Origin: Actinomycetes bacterium
GTDB lineage: Bacteria; Actinomycetota; Actinomycetes; Actinomycetales; Microbacteriaceae
DNA: 28,889 nucleotides
Direction of reading: 5' to 3'
Assembly (NCBI GenBank): GCA_023428065.1
Contig: JAEYZI010000025.1
Coordinates: 1 to 28,889 of the forward strand
Below are positions 7,233 to 14,177 of the stretch, one piece after another. The position numbers were made by a program, and so were the translations under genes. The notes beneath the pieces are model-generated. The model was not told where the DNA came from, searched no databases, and saw only the letters and a program-made list of their open reading frames with translations. Each line of letters starts with the position of its first letter. The first letter of the stretch is position 1.

Positions 7233-7964
7233 TTACGCGGTCGTGCGGTCGACGTGCTCGAGTGAGCGCAGGCCGCGCTCGAGGTGGAACTGCGTGTACG
7301 CGGCGGTGACCCCGGATGCCTGGGCGCGCGTGCGCTCGTCGGCCGCCTCCGCCGTCGCCCAGTCGCCCGCGAGGAGCGCCGCGAGCAGCTCGAGCGTCGC
7401 GGGGTCGAGCCGCGGGGATCCCGGCGGGGCGGCGGCATCCGAGACGACGCCGCCGAGCTGGACGACGAAGGCGCTGTGCGGCCCCGCCTCGCCCGTGACC
7501 GCGCAGTCGACGAAGCTCGGCGCCCAGCCCGCGATCGAGAGCGCGCGCAGCAGGTAGGAATCGAGCGTGAGCCCGGGTGCGTGCTCGCCGCGGCTGAGGG
7601 AGCGCAGGGCGCCGATGAGCAGCAGGTAGTGCTGGAGGCCCGCCTCGTGGTCGGTGAGCCGATCGGCCGTCTCGACCATCGCGTTGGCGGCCGTGTAGCG
7701 CGCGTAGTCGCCCATGATGTCGCCGCCGTACGGGCCGAGCATCTCGGCCTGCTGCACGATGTCGAGGCTGCGCCCGATGTAGCACTGCACGTCGACGACC
7801 ATGAAGGGCTCGAGGCGGGCGCCGAACCGCGAGCCCGTGCGGCGCACACCCTTCGCGACGGCGCGGATCTTGCCGTGCTGCCGGCTCAGCATCGTGACGA
7901 TGCGGTCGGCCTCACCCAGCTTGTGGGTGCGCAGCACGACGGCTTCGTCACGGTAGGTGGGCAC
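7233..7964 (-). CDS. recO: DNA repair protein RecO
   Basis: The product is 243 residues, the usual length. RecO works with RecF and RecR to load RecA on SSB-coated single-stranded DNA and can anneal strands. The N-terminal OB fold is seen in YRDEAVVLRTHKLGEADRIVTMLSRQHGKIRAVAKGVRR (4-42). A helical C-terminal domain follows. The zinc-binding region is eroded: Cys154 remains, but where relatives carry three more cysteines this protein has Thr157, Ser175 and Ala178. Zinc loss is known in other RecO proteins. The GTG at 7964 has GGGGGAGA upstream, and GAGAAT five bases before it could be a -10. The gene is divergent from the sigma factor. Confidence 0.93.
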   Translation of the reverse strand: MPTYRDEAVVLRTHKLGEADRIVTMLSRQHGKIRAVAKGVRRTGSRFGARLEPFMVVDVQCYIGRSLDIVQQAEMLGPYGGDIMGDYARYTAANAMVETADRLTDHEAGLQHYLLLIGALRSLSRGEHAPGLTLDSYLLRALSIAGWAPSFVDCAVTGEAGPHSAFVVQLGGVVSDAAAPPGSPRLDPATLELLAALLAGDWATAEAADERTRAQASGVTAAYTQFHLERGLRSLEHVDRTTA

Positions 7965-7986
7965 GGTTCATTCTCCCCCGCCCGGC

Positions 7987-8006
7987 TGACATCCGCCCGG
8001 ATGTCA
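7987..8006. promoter_or_regulatory. Perfect palindrome between recO and the ECF sigma gene
   Basis: TGACATCCG and CGGATGTCA form a 9-bp inverted repeat with a two-base centre. It covers the -35 to -10 region predicted for the sigma gene and the -35 region of recO. A dimeric repressor such as a MarR, Rrf2 or TetR protein is a plausible binder; none is encoded next to it. Confidence 0.55.
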
Positions 8007-8010
8007 TGAT
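8005..8010 (+). promoter_or_regulatory. -10 element of the sigma factor gene
   Basis: CATGAT matches the TATAAT consensus at four of six positions. It ends six bases before the GTG start at 8017, predicting a leaderless transcript. It overlaps the right arm of the palindrome at 7987-8006. Confidence 0.45.
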
Positions 8011-8016
8011 GAGGGC

Positions 8017-8895
8017 GTGGCGACGGATGCACTCGCGGTCTTCGAGGACGCGCGAGGGCGCCTCTTCGGCATCGCCTACCGCATGATGGGCACCGTCGCC
8101 GAGGCCGAGGACCTCGTGCAGGAGGCCTGGCTGCGCTGGCAGCGCGCGGATCACACCGAGGTGCGGGAGCCCGCAGCCTTCCTCGCGACGACCGTCACGC
8201 GGCTCGCGCTCAACGAGCTCGACTCGGCGCGCGCCCGCCGTGAGCGGTACGTCGGGCCGTGGCTGCCGGAACCCGTCGACACCTCCGCCGACCCGGCACT
8301 CGGGGCCGAGCGTGCCGAGGCGCTCTCGGTGGCGGTGCTCCTGCTGCTCGAGCGGCTCTCACCCGCCGAGCGCGCCGCCTACGTGCTGCACGAGGCGTTC
8401 GACTACCCCTACCGGCAGATCGCCGAGGTGCTCGAGACGAGCGAGGCGAACGCGCGGCAGCTCGCGAGCCGGGCGCGGGCGCACCTCGCGGGCGCGCCCC
8501 GCGCATCCGCCTCGACCGCGCAGCGCGACCGCCTGCTCGCGGCGTTCCTCGCGGCAGCCCAGGCGGGCGACCTCGAGGCGCTCGAAGCCGTGCTCGCCGA
8601 GGACGTCGTCGCGCTCTCGGATGGCGGCGGCGTCGTGACCGCCGCCCGCAAGGCCGTGCGGGGGCGGGAGCGCGTCGCAGGCTTCCTGCTCGGCGTGCTC
8701 GAGAAGTTCGCCTCCGATGTCGACGTCGCGATCGCCGAGTACAACGGCGCGCCCGCCTTCGTGGGGCTCCGCGGGGGCGCTCCCATGGCCGTCCTGACGC
8801 TCGACATCGGCTCGGAAAGCGTCCGGGGCCTCTACAACGTGCTCAATCCGGCGAAGCTGTCACGAATCGAGGCGGTGTCCGGTCAGAGGGGGTGA
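8017..8895 (+). CDS. ECF41-type RNA polymerase sigma factor with SnoaL-like domain
   Basis: The product is 292 residues, longer than ordinary ECF sigma factors because of a fused C-terminal SnoaL-like domain (about 170-292). Region 2 (FEDARGRLFGIAYRMMGTVAEAEDLVQEAWLRW, 9-41) binds the core enzyme and the -10 element. Region 4 lies at about 110-160. The WLPEP linker (82-86), a DGGG motif (202-205) and NPAKL (277-281, NPDKL in most relatives) mark group ECF41. Here the extra domain replaces an anti-sigma factor and tunes activity. ECF41 genes usually sit beside the oxidoreductase, epimerase or carboxymuconolactone decarboxylase they control, and a reductase/epimerase follows. The GTG start leaves no room for a Shine-Dalgarno and fits leaderless initiation. 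Confidence 0.9.
   Translation: MATDALAVFEDARGRLFGIAYRMMGTVAEAEDLVQEAWLRWQRADHTEVREPAAFLATTVTRLALNELDSARARRERYVGPWLPEPVDTSADPALGAERAEALSVAVLLLLERLSPAERAAYVLHEAFDYPYRQIAEVLETSEANARQLASRARAHLAGAPRASASTAQRDRLLAAFLAAAQAGDLEALEAVLAEDVVALSDGGGVVTAARKAVRGRERVAGFLLGVLEKFASDVDVAIAEYNGAPAFVGLRGGAPMAVLTLDIGSESVRGLYNVLNPAKLSRIEAVSGQRG
8858..8884 (+). promoter_or_regulatory. Candidate ECF41-dependent promoter
   Basis: TGTCACG (8858-8864), exactly 16 bases, then GGTC (8881-8884). The ECF41 consensus I know is TGTCACA, 16 bases, CGTC, so 9 of 11 conserved positions match with exact spacing. It lies in the last codons of the sigma gene, 33 bases before the ATG of the reductase. Confidence 0.6.
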
Positions 8896-8916
8896 ACCTC
8901 ACGAAAGGACACCACC

Positions 8917-9651
8917 ATGACCATCCTCGTCACGGGCGGCACCGGCCGACTCGGACGCCCCACCGTCGCGGCGCTGCAGGAGCGCGGCCATGAGGTGCGG
9001 GTCTTCAGCCGCAGACCGGGGCCCGGCCGCACCGTCGGCGACCTCGACACGGGTGCGGGCCTCGATCCGGCGCTCGAGGGCGCGGACACGGTCGTGCACC
9101 TCGCGACGACGGCGCGGAACGACGAGCGGCACACGCGCGTGCTGCTCGACGCGCTCGAGGGGTCGGGTCGGCATCTCGTCTTCGTCTCGATCGTGGGCGT
9201 CGACCGCGTACCGCTCGCATACTACCGCTCGAAGCTCGCGACCGAGCGCGCGATCGCGGCGTCCGGCCTCGCCCACACCGTCATCCGGGTCACCCAGTTC
9301 CACGACTTCGTGACCATGTTCCTCGATCCCCAGCGACGACTCCCGGTGACCCTCGTCATCCCGGCCCTCGTGCAGCCGATCGACGTGACGGATGTGGCGC
9401 GCCGGCTCGTCGAGCTCGTCGAGGCCGGCCCCTCGGGGCGCGTCGCGGATCTCGCGGGCCCCGAGGTGCGCAGCCTCGCCGAGCTCGCGCGGGAGTGGCA
9501 GCAGGCCGCCGGCGTCCGGCGGCCGATCTGGACGGCGCCGCTGCCTGGCAAGACGGGCACGGCCGTGCGCGGGGGCGGGCTCACGGCGGGCCTTCCCGCG
9601 GCGGGTCGGAGGACCTTCCGCGAGCACCTCGCGTCCCGGAGCGCGCGATGA
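8917..9651 (+). CDS. NAD(P)-binding atypical short-chain dehydrogenase (NmrA-like)
   Basis: The product is 244 residues with a Rossmann fold. The nucleotide-binding motif ILVTGGTGRLGRPTVAAL occupies residues 3-20. RVFSRRP follows the second strand and suits NADP. HLATTARND, FVSIVGVDRVPLAYYRSKLATERAI (YxxxK) and a substrate region with DVTDVARRLVELVE complete the family pattern. Relatives are annotated as NmrA-like, NAD-dependent epimerase/dehydratase or SDR family oxidoreductases; the substrate is unknown. The ATG at 8917 follows GAAAGG. The stop overlaps the next ATG as ATGA, so it is co-transcribed with the downstream membrane gene. Control by the upstream ECF41 sigma factor is inferred from the promoter at 8858-8884. 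Confidence 0.88.
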   Translation: MTILVTGGTGRLGRPTVAALQERGHEVRVFSRRPGPGRTVGDLDTGAGLDPALEGADTVVHLATTARNDERHTRVLLDALEGSGRHLVFVSIVGVDRVPLAYYRSKLATERAIAASGLAHTVIRVTQFHDFVTMFLDPQRRLPVTLVIPALVQPIDVTDVARRLVELVEAGPSGRVADLAGPEVRSLAELAREWQQAAGVRRPIWTAPLPGKTGTAVRGGGLTAGLPAAGRRTFREHLASRSAR

Positions 9652-10133
9652 CGGCCCTCATCCGCATCGCGGCGGGGGTCCTCGCGATCAACGAGCTCGT
9701 CGTGGGCGCGTGGAACCTCTTCTGGCCCGAGAGCTTCTACACGGACTTCCCGACCGTGCACCTCACGCCTCCGTTCAGCGAGCACTACGCGCGCGACTTC
9801 GGCGGGGCCACGCTCGGGATCGCCGTCGTGCTCCTCGCGGCGTGCATCGCGCCGAGCGGGATGCTCGCCCTCGTGGCGGGCTTCGCCTACTCGGCGTTCG
9901 GCGTGCCCCACTTCCTGTTCCACGCGGCGCATCTGGAGCACGCGAGCGACGCGGAGGCGGTGTTCCTCGTGCTGGGGAACGCCGCAAGCGCCGCCGTGGG
10001 CCTGCTGCTCATCGTGCTCGGCGTGCTACGAATGGGACGTGACCGACTCCTTCACGATCCCGCTCTGGATGGACCTCATCGCCGTGGGGACCGGCGGCGT
10101 GCAGGGGGCGGCGTTCGCGGCGCAGTTCCGTGA
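9648..10133 (+). CDS. Small four-helix membrane protein of unknown function
   Basis: The product is 161 residues with four predicted helices: LIRIAAGVLAINELVVGAWNLFW (4-26), FGGATLGIAVVLLAACIA, LALVAGFAYSAFGVPHFLFHAAH and AVFLVLGNAASAAVGLLLIVLGVL. I do not recognise a named domain. It overlaps the reductase stop (ATGA) and so likely belongs to the ECF41 module. The last 30 residues after LRM are Arg/Gly-rich and unlike the rest. This tail lies inside the next gene, overlapping it by 95 bases, which suggests that an earlier stop was lost by a frameshift or mutation. The membrane part looks complete. Confidence 0.75.
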   Translation: MTALIRIAAGVLAINELVVGAWNLFWPESFYTDFPTVHLTPPFSEHYARDFGGATLGIAVVLLAACIAPSGMLALVAGFAYSAFGVPHFLFHAAHLEHASDAEAVFLVLGNAASAAVGLLLIVLGVLRMGRDRLLHDPALDGPHRRGDRRRAGGGVRGAVP

Positions 10134-10716
10134 TCGCAGGCTCGACCTGCTGGGCGTCGCGATCGTCGGCATCGCGACGGGCATCGGCGGCGGGTTGCTG
10201 CGCGACATCCTCCTCAACCAGGAGCCCCTCACGCTGCAGAGCAACTGGTACGTGCCGACCGCGATCGGGGCGGCGCTCGTGGGCATGCTGCTGCAGCGGC
10301 TCGTGCAGCGGCTCGGCGTCACCGTCAACATCCTCGACGCGGCGATGCTCGGGATGTTCTGCGCGCTCGGCACGACGAAGGCGATCGCCGCGGGGCTCCC
10401 CGTCGTGCCGTCGATCTTCGTCGGCGTCGTCGCGGCGGTCGGCGGCGGTGCGCTGCGGGATCTGCTGCTCAACCTGCCGATCTCCATCATGCAGGTGGGG
10501 TCGCTCTACGCCGTCGCCGCGATCGTCGGCGCGACCACGCTCGTCGTGCTGCACACGCTCGGCGCCGATCCGCTCATCGCCGGCATCGTGTGCGTCGCCG
10601 TGACCTTCGGCGTGCGCGTGCTCGCCGTCGCGTTCCACTGGACCCTGCCGGAGCAGCGGCACCTGCCGACGGGCGCGATCCGGATCGTGCGCCGTCCGCG
10701 GCGCACCACCGACTGA
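10039..10716 (+). CDS. TRIC-type cation channel family protein (UPF0126)
   Basis: The product is 225 residues with about seven hydrophobic helices. It contains two copies of the UPF0126 unit, each bearing the signature GGG-x-LRD: GIGGGLLRDILL (about 50-61) and VGGGALRDLLL (about 134-144). Bacterial members form trimeric potassium-permeable channels related to animal TRIC proteins; the Gly motifs bend the pore helices. The GTG at 10039 lies inside the tail of the previous frame. TACGAA, preceded by TG as an extended -10, ends six bases before it, so a leaderless transcript is plausible and supports this start over the ATG at 10069. It is convergent with leuA. Confidence 0.88.
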   Translation: MTDSFTIPLWMDLIAVGTGGVQGAAFAAQFRDRRLDLLGVAIVGIATGIGGGLLRDILLNQEPLTLQSNWYVPTAIGAALVGMLLQRLVQRLGVTVNILDAAMLGMFCALGTTKAIAAGLPVVPSIFVGVVAAVGGGALRDLLLNLPISIMQVGSLYAVAAIVGATTLVVLHTLGADPLIAGIVCVAVTFGVRVLAVAFHWTLPEQRHLPTGAIRIVRRPRRTTD

Positions 10717-10718
10717 TG

Positions 10719-10789
10719 CCCTCGGGGGGACGTCACGCCGCCGACGCGTCCTCGTGAGACGCGGGCACGTCGAGCCGTCCCCCCGAGGG
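10719..10789. terminator. Bidirectional terminator between the TRIC gene and leuA
   Basis: CCCTCGGGGGGACG (10719-10732) and CGTCCCCCCGAGGG (10776-10789) are a perfect 14-bp inverted repeat. A second, nested hairpin, CGCGTC/GACGCG (10745-10763), sits in the 43-base loop. It separates two convergent genes, so it can serve both. Confidence 0.75.
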
Positions 10790-10806
10790 GGTCTGAAAGG
10801 CGGCGA

Positions 10807-12567
10807 TCAGACCGCCGCGAGCTCGCGCTCGTCGGATGCCGTGCGCACGGCGCGGTTGACCGCCGACACGACCGCCTTGAGGGAGGCCGTGGAGATGTCC
10901 CCGTCGATGCCGACGCCCCAGAGGCGCATATCGCCCACCTGAAGCTCGACGTAGGCGGCCGCCTGCGCATCGCCCGAGGCGCTCAGGGTGTGCTCGACGT
11001 AGTCGTAGAGCTTGATGGCGTGACCCTCGCGCTCGAGGATGCCGAGGAACGCCGCGATCGGGCCGTTGCCCTCGCCGTGGGCCTCCGCGACCTCCTCGCC
11101 GACGCGCCAGCGCAGGTCGAGGCTCACGACGCCCGTCATGTCGCTCGCGGTGCGCGTCGAGAGCAGCTCGTAGCGGCCCCACTTGTCGTCGTCGTTCGCG
11201 GCGGGAAGGTACTCGTCCTGGAAGATCTCCCAGATCTGCTCGCTCGTGACCTCGCCGCCCTCGGCGTCGGTCTTCGCCTGCACGACACCCGAGAACTCGA
11301 TCTGCAGCTTGCGCGGCAGGTCGAGGGCGTGGTCGGTCTTCAGCAGGTAGGCGACCCCGCCCTTGCCCGACTGGGAGTTGACGCGCACGACGGCCTCGTA
11401 GCCGCGGCCCAGGTCCTTCGGGTCGACGGGCAGGTAGGGAACCGCCCACTCGAGCTCCTCGACGGGCACACCGCGGCGCGCGGCCTCGGCGTCCATCGCC
11501 TCGAAGCCCTTCTTGATGGCGTCCTGGTGGGACCCCGAGAAGGCCGTGTAGACGAGGTCCCCCGCCCAGGGGCTGCGCTCGTGCACCTTGAGCTGGTTGC
11601 AGTACTCGGCGGTCACCCGGATCGAGTCGAGGTCGGAGAAGTCGATCTGCGGATCGATGCCCTGCGTGAACAGGTTGATGCCGAGCGCGACGAGATCGAC
11701 GTTGCCGGTGCGCTCGCCGTTGCCGAACAGGCACCCCTCGATGCGGTCGGCCCCCGCCTGGTAGCCGAGCTCGGCCGCCGCGATCGCGGTGCCGCGGTCG
11801 TTGTGGGGGTGCAGGCTCAGGATGACGTTCTCGCGGTGGTTGAGGTGGCGGCTCATCCACTCGATCGAGTCGGCGTAGACGTTGGGCGTCGCCATCTCGA
11901 CCGTCGAGGGCAGGTTGATGATGACCTTGCGCTCGGGGGTGGGCTCGAACACCTCGAGCACCTGGTTGCAGACGTCGACGGCGAACTCGAGCTCGGTGCC
12001 CGTGTAGCTCTCGGGCGAGTACTCGTAGAAGACGTTCGTCCCGGGCACGGTCGCCTCGAGCTCGCGGCACCTGCGCGCACCGTGCAGGGCGATGTTGATG
12101 ACGCCCTGCTTGTCGGTGCGGAAGACGACCTCGCGCTGCAGCACGCTCGTCGAGTTGTACAGGTGCACGATGACGTTCTTCGCGCCGCGGATCGCCTCGT
12201 AGGTGCGCTCGATGAGGTGGTCGCGCGCCTGCGTGAGCACCTGGATCGTGACGTCGTCGGGGATGAGGTCCTCCTCGATGAGGAGTCGCACGAAGTCGAA
12301 GTCGGTCTGGCTCGCCGAGGGGAAGCCGACCTCGATCTGCTTGTAGCCCATGCGCACGAGGAGGTCGAACATGATGCGCTTGCGCTCGGGGCTCATCGGG
12401 TCGATGAGCGCCTGGTTGCCGTCGCGCAGGTCGACGGCGCACCACATGGGGGCCGTATCGATGTGCTTGTCGGGCCAGGTGCGGTCGGGCAGCTCGACGC
12501 GGAACTGCTCGTGGTACGGCCGATACCGATGGATCGGCATCGAGGAGGGCTGCTGGGTGTTCTTCAT
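10807..12567 (-). CDS. leuA: 2-isopropylmalate synthase
   Basis: Catalyses the first committed step of leucine synthesis: acetyl-CoA plus 2-oxoisovalerate gives 2-isopropylmalate. The product is 586 residues, the size of the long actinobacterial form (LeuA type 2). The TIM barrel shows the metal and substrate site DLRDGNQ (46-52), EVGFPSASQTDFDF (79-92) and the metal-binding HPHND (253-257). GNGERTGNVDLV lies near 280. The C-terminal regulatory domain that senses leucine covers about 440-575. It starts at ATG 12567 behind a leader region with an attenuator and an operator-like repeat, so control is probably at several levels. The gene is single; other leu genes are outside this window. Confidence 0.97.
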   Translation of the reverse strand: MKNTQQPSSMPIHRYRPYHEQFRVELPDRTWPDKHIDTAPMWCAVDLRDGNQALIDPMSPERKRIMFDLLVRMGYKQIEVGFPSASQTDFDFVRLLIEEDLIPDDVTIQVLTQARDHLIERTYEAIRGAKNVIVHLYNSTSVLQREVVFRTDKQGVINIALHGARRCRELEATVPGTNVFYEYSPESYTGTELEFAVDVCNQVLEVFEPTPERKVIINLPSTVEMATPNVYADSIEWMSRHLNHRENVILSLHPHNDRGTAIAAAELGYQAGADRIEGCLFGNGERTGNVDLVALGINLFTQGIDPQIDFSDLDSIRVTAEYCNQLKVHERSPWAGDLVYTAFSGSHQDAIKKGFEAMDAEAARRGVPVEELEWAVPYLPVDPKDLGRGYEAVVRVNSQSGKGGVAYLLKTDHALDLPRKLQIEFSGVVQAKTDAEGGEVTSEQIWEIFQDEYLPAANDDDKWGRYELLSTRTASDMTGVVSLDLRWRVGEEVAEAHGEGNGPIAAFLGILEREGHAIKLYDYVEHTLSASGDAQAAAYVELQVGDMRLWGVGIDGDISTASLKAVVSAVNRAVRTASDERELAAV

Positions 12568-12611
12568 GGTCTCTGCGTCTTCCGGTCGGGATGGTCAGCC
12601 AACGACGAACT

Positions 12612-12650
12612 CCGCGACGGGGAAGGCCTGAGAGTTAGGCCCCGTCGCGG
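12612..12650 (-). promoter_or_regulatory. leuA attenuator hairpin
   Basis: On the minus strand CCGCGACGGGG and CCCCGTCGCGG pair perfectly over 11 bp. Two further pairs (CC/GG) follow past a TT bulge. The 5' arm overlaps the last codons and the stop of the leader peptide, so ribosome position on the leader decides whether the stem can form. No U-tract follows it. Confidence 0.65.
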
Positions 12651-12679
12651 CGGCTAAGAAGAAGCAGGCCGAAGCGCAC
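12635..12679 (-). CDS. leuL: leuA leader peptide with four leucine codons
   Basis: A 14-residue frame, MRFGLLLLSRRDGA, begins with GTG at 12679 and ends with TAA at 12635, 67 bases before leuA. Its four consecutive Leu codons are CTG, CTT, CTT and CTT. CTT is visibly rare in the neighbouring genes, which mostly use CTC and CTG. Leader peptides of this type, LLLL followed by RR, precede leuA in other actinobacteria and make expression depend on charged leucyl-tRNA. A TACCCT -10 element ends six bases before the GTG, so the leader is probably translated from a leaderless transcript. The hairpin at 12612-12650 starts within the last codons. Confidence 0.8.
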   Translation of the reverse strand: MRFGLLLLSRRDGA

Positions 12680-12703
12680 GGGAAAAGGGTAGCACCGTGC
12701 GCT
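12673..12703. promoter_or_regulatory. Operator-like inverted repeat around the leuL promoter
   Basis: AGCGCACGG (12673-12681) and CCGTGCGCT (12695-12703) are perfect 9-bp inverted arms with a 13-base spacer. The spacer holds the predicted -10 (TACCCT on the minus strand, 12686-12691), preceded by TGC. One arm includes the leader start codon. A repressor bound here would block transcription of leuA. Confidence 0.55.
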
Positions 12704-12724
12704 GAGCGTCGGCGCATCCCGCGA

Positions 12725-12760
12725 CGCAGGGGCCGCGGCGGGTGTGCCGCGACCCCTGCG
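12725..12760 (-). terminator. Terminator of the ABC/two-component cluster
   Basis: CGCAGGGG/CCCCTGCG (8 bp) and CGCGGC/GCCGCG (6 bp) stack with one C-A mismatch around a six-base loop. The hairpin starts four bases past the permease stop and insulates leuA from read-through. Confidence 0.75.
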
Positions 12761-12764
12761 GGTC

Positions 12765-14177
12765 TCACTCGACCGCGAGCGCCGTGATGGGCGAGACGCG
12801 CGTCGCGCGTCGCGTCGGCGTGATCGTCGCCACGATCGTGAGCAGCGCGGCCGCGACGACGACGATCGCGAGGATCGTCCACGGCACGCCGGGCGCCACG
12901 ATGCCGGGCATCCCGCGCGCGGAGCCGAGCAGCGACTGCGCTCCGACCCAGCCGTAGAAGCCGCCGAGCACGAGCCCCACGAGCACCGCGGTCGCCGTGA
13001 GCTGGACGCTCTCGGCCAGGATCATGCGGCGCAGCTGCCCGCGCGAGAACCCGAGGGCGCGCAGCAGCCCGAGTTCGTGGGTGCGCTGCAGCACGCTGAG
13101 CGAGAGGGCGTTGACGAGCCCGACCGCCGCGATGAGCGCGCTCACGCCGATGAGCACGGAGAATACGGTCGTCACGGTGTCGAGCATCTGCTGGGTGCCC
13201 GCGTAGAACTCCGGCTCGGCGGCGCTCGCCTGCTCGATGAGGAGGCGGAAGCTCGCGACCGTCACGCCGAACATCGTCACGAGGGTCACCCCGATGACGA
13301 CGCCGATCGTCGTGCGCGAGGAGCGCTCGGGGTAGCGGAGGGCGTTGGCGGCCGCGAGCTTCGCGGCGGGCGAGCGGCCGAGCATCCGGCCGACGATCCG
13401 CAGGGCGGGCGGCATCACGAGGTGCGCCCCGATCACGACGCCCGTGAACGACAGGATGCCGCCCACGACGCCGATGAGCACCGCGAAGGGCGTCATGAGG
13501 CCGAGGAGCATCGAGAGCACGAGGATGACCGTGCCCACCGCGAACAGCGCGATCGCGGTCGCGTTGCGGCCGGGACGCGCCCGGAGCTCCTCGCGCGACA
13601 GCGGCTGCGAGCCGCCGATCGCCTGCAGCGGGGTGACGGTGAGGACGCGCCGCGACCCCACCCACGCGGCGAGCCATGTCGTGAGCACGACGGCGACGAC
13701 GGGGAAGACGAGCCCGACATCCGCCCAGTCGTGCGGCAGGTCCGGCATCCAGCGCAGGAGCACGGCGAGCCGCTCGAGCCCGAACGCGAGGCCCGTGCCG
13801 ACGGCGGCGCCCGCGATGGAGCCGACGATCCCGACCACGAGGCCCTCGCGCGCCACGGCGCGGCGCTGCTGACGCGCGCTCGACCCGATGAGGCGCAGGA
13901 GGGCGATCGTGCGCGCACGACCCGCGACGATCGTCGCGAAGGTGTTGGCGGTCACGATCGACCCGACGTAGATCGCGATGACGATGAAGACCCACGCGAG
14001 CACCGCGAGCATGACGCCCACGGTGCCGCTCGCGCCCGTCACAGGGTCGGCCATGATGGCGTCGCCGAGCACCCCCGTGACCTGCAGGAGGGCGACGCCG
14101 AAGGCGGAGGAGAGCAGCGCGACGACAATCGACGACGCGTGCTCGCGCAGCCCCGTCGAGGTGGAGCCGGCGGCCAT
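12765..14177 (-). CDS. ABC transporter permease, FtsX/MacB type
   Basis: The product is 470 residues with two FtsX-like permease units. The first covers about 40-150 and includes GRARTIALLRLIGSSARQQRRAVAREG. The second covers about 345-465 and includes RTHELGLLRALGFSRGQLRRMILAE. The E/R-LGLLRALG coupling motif is the cytosolic contact with the ATPase. Such type VII exporters drive conformational change across the membrane to expel peptides, antibiotics or lipids, or signal to partners. The periplasmic loops are small, so it does not resemble a full MacB. The ATG at 14177 overlaps the ATPase stop (TGATG), so translation is coupled. The substrate cannot be told from the sequence. Confidence 0.93.
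   Translation of the reverse strand: MAAGSTSTGLREHASSIVVALLSSAFGVALLQVTGVLGDAIMADPVTGASGTVGVMLAVLAWVFIVIAIYVGSIVTANTFATIVAGRARTIALLRLIGSSARQQRRAVAREGLVVGIVGSIAGAAVGTGLAFGLERLAVLLRWMPDLPHDWADVGLVFPVVAVVLTTWLAAWVGSRRVLTVTPLQAIGGSQPLSREELRARPGRNATAIALFAVGTVILVLSMLLGLMTPFAVLIGVVGGILSFTGVVIGAHLVMPPALRIVGRMLGRSPAAKLAAANALRYPERSSRTTIGVVIGVTLVTMFGVTVASFRLLIEQASAAEPEFYAGTQQMLDTVTTVFSVLIGVSALIAAVGLVNALSLSVLQRTHELGLLRALGFSRGQLRRMILAESVQLTATAVLVGLVLGGFYGWVGAQSLLGSARGMPGIVAPGVPWTILAIVVVAAALLTIVATITPTRRATRVSPITALAVE

Noticed and set aside
5017..7785. A minus-strand open frame of 922 codons
   Set aside because: It overlaps uppS and recO in another frame and consists of Ala/Arg/Gly-rich sequence, the usual shadow of high-GC coding.
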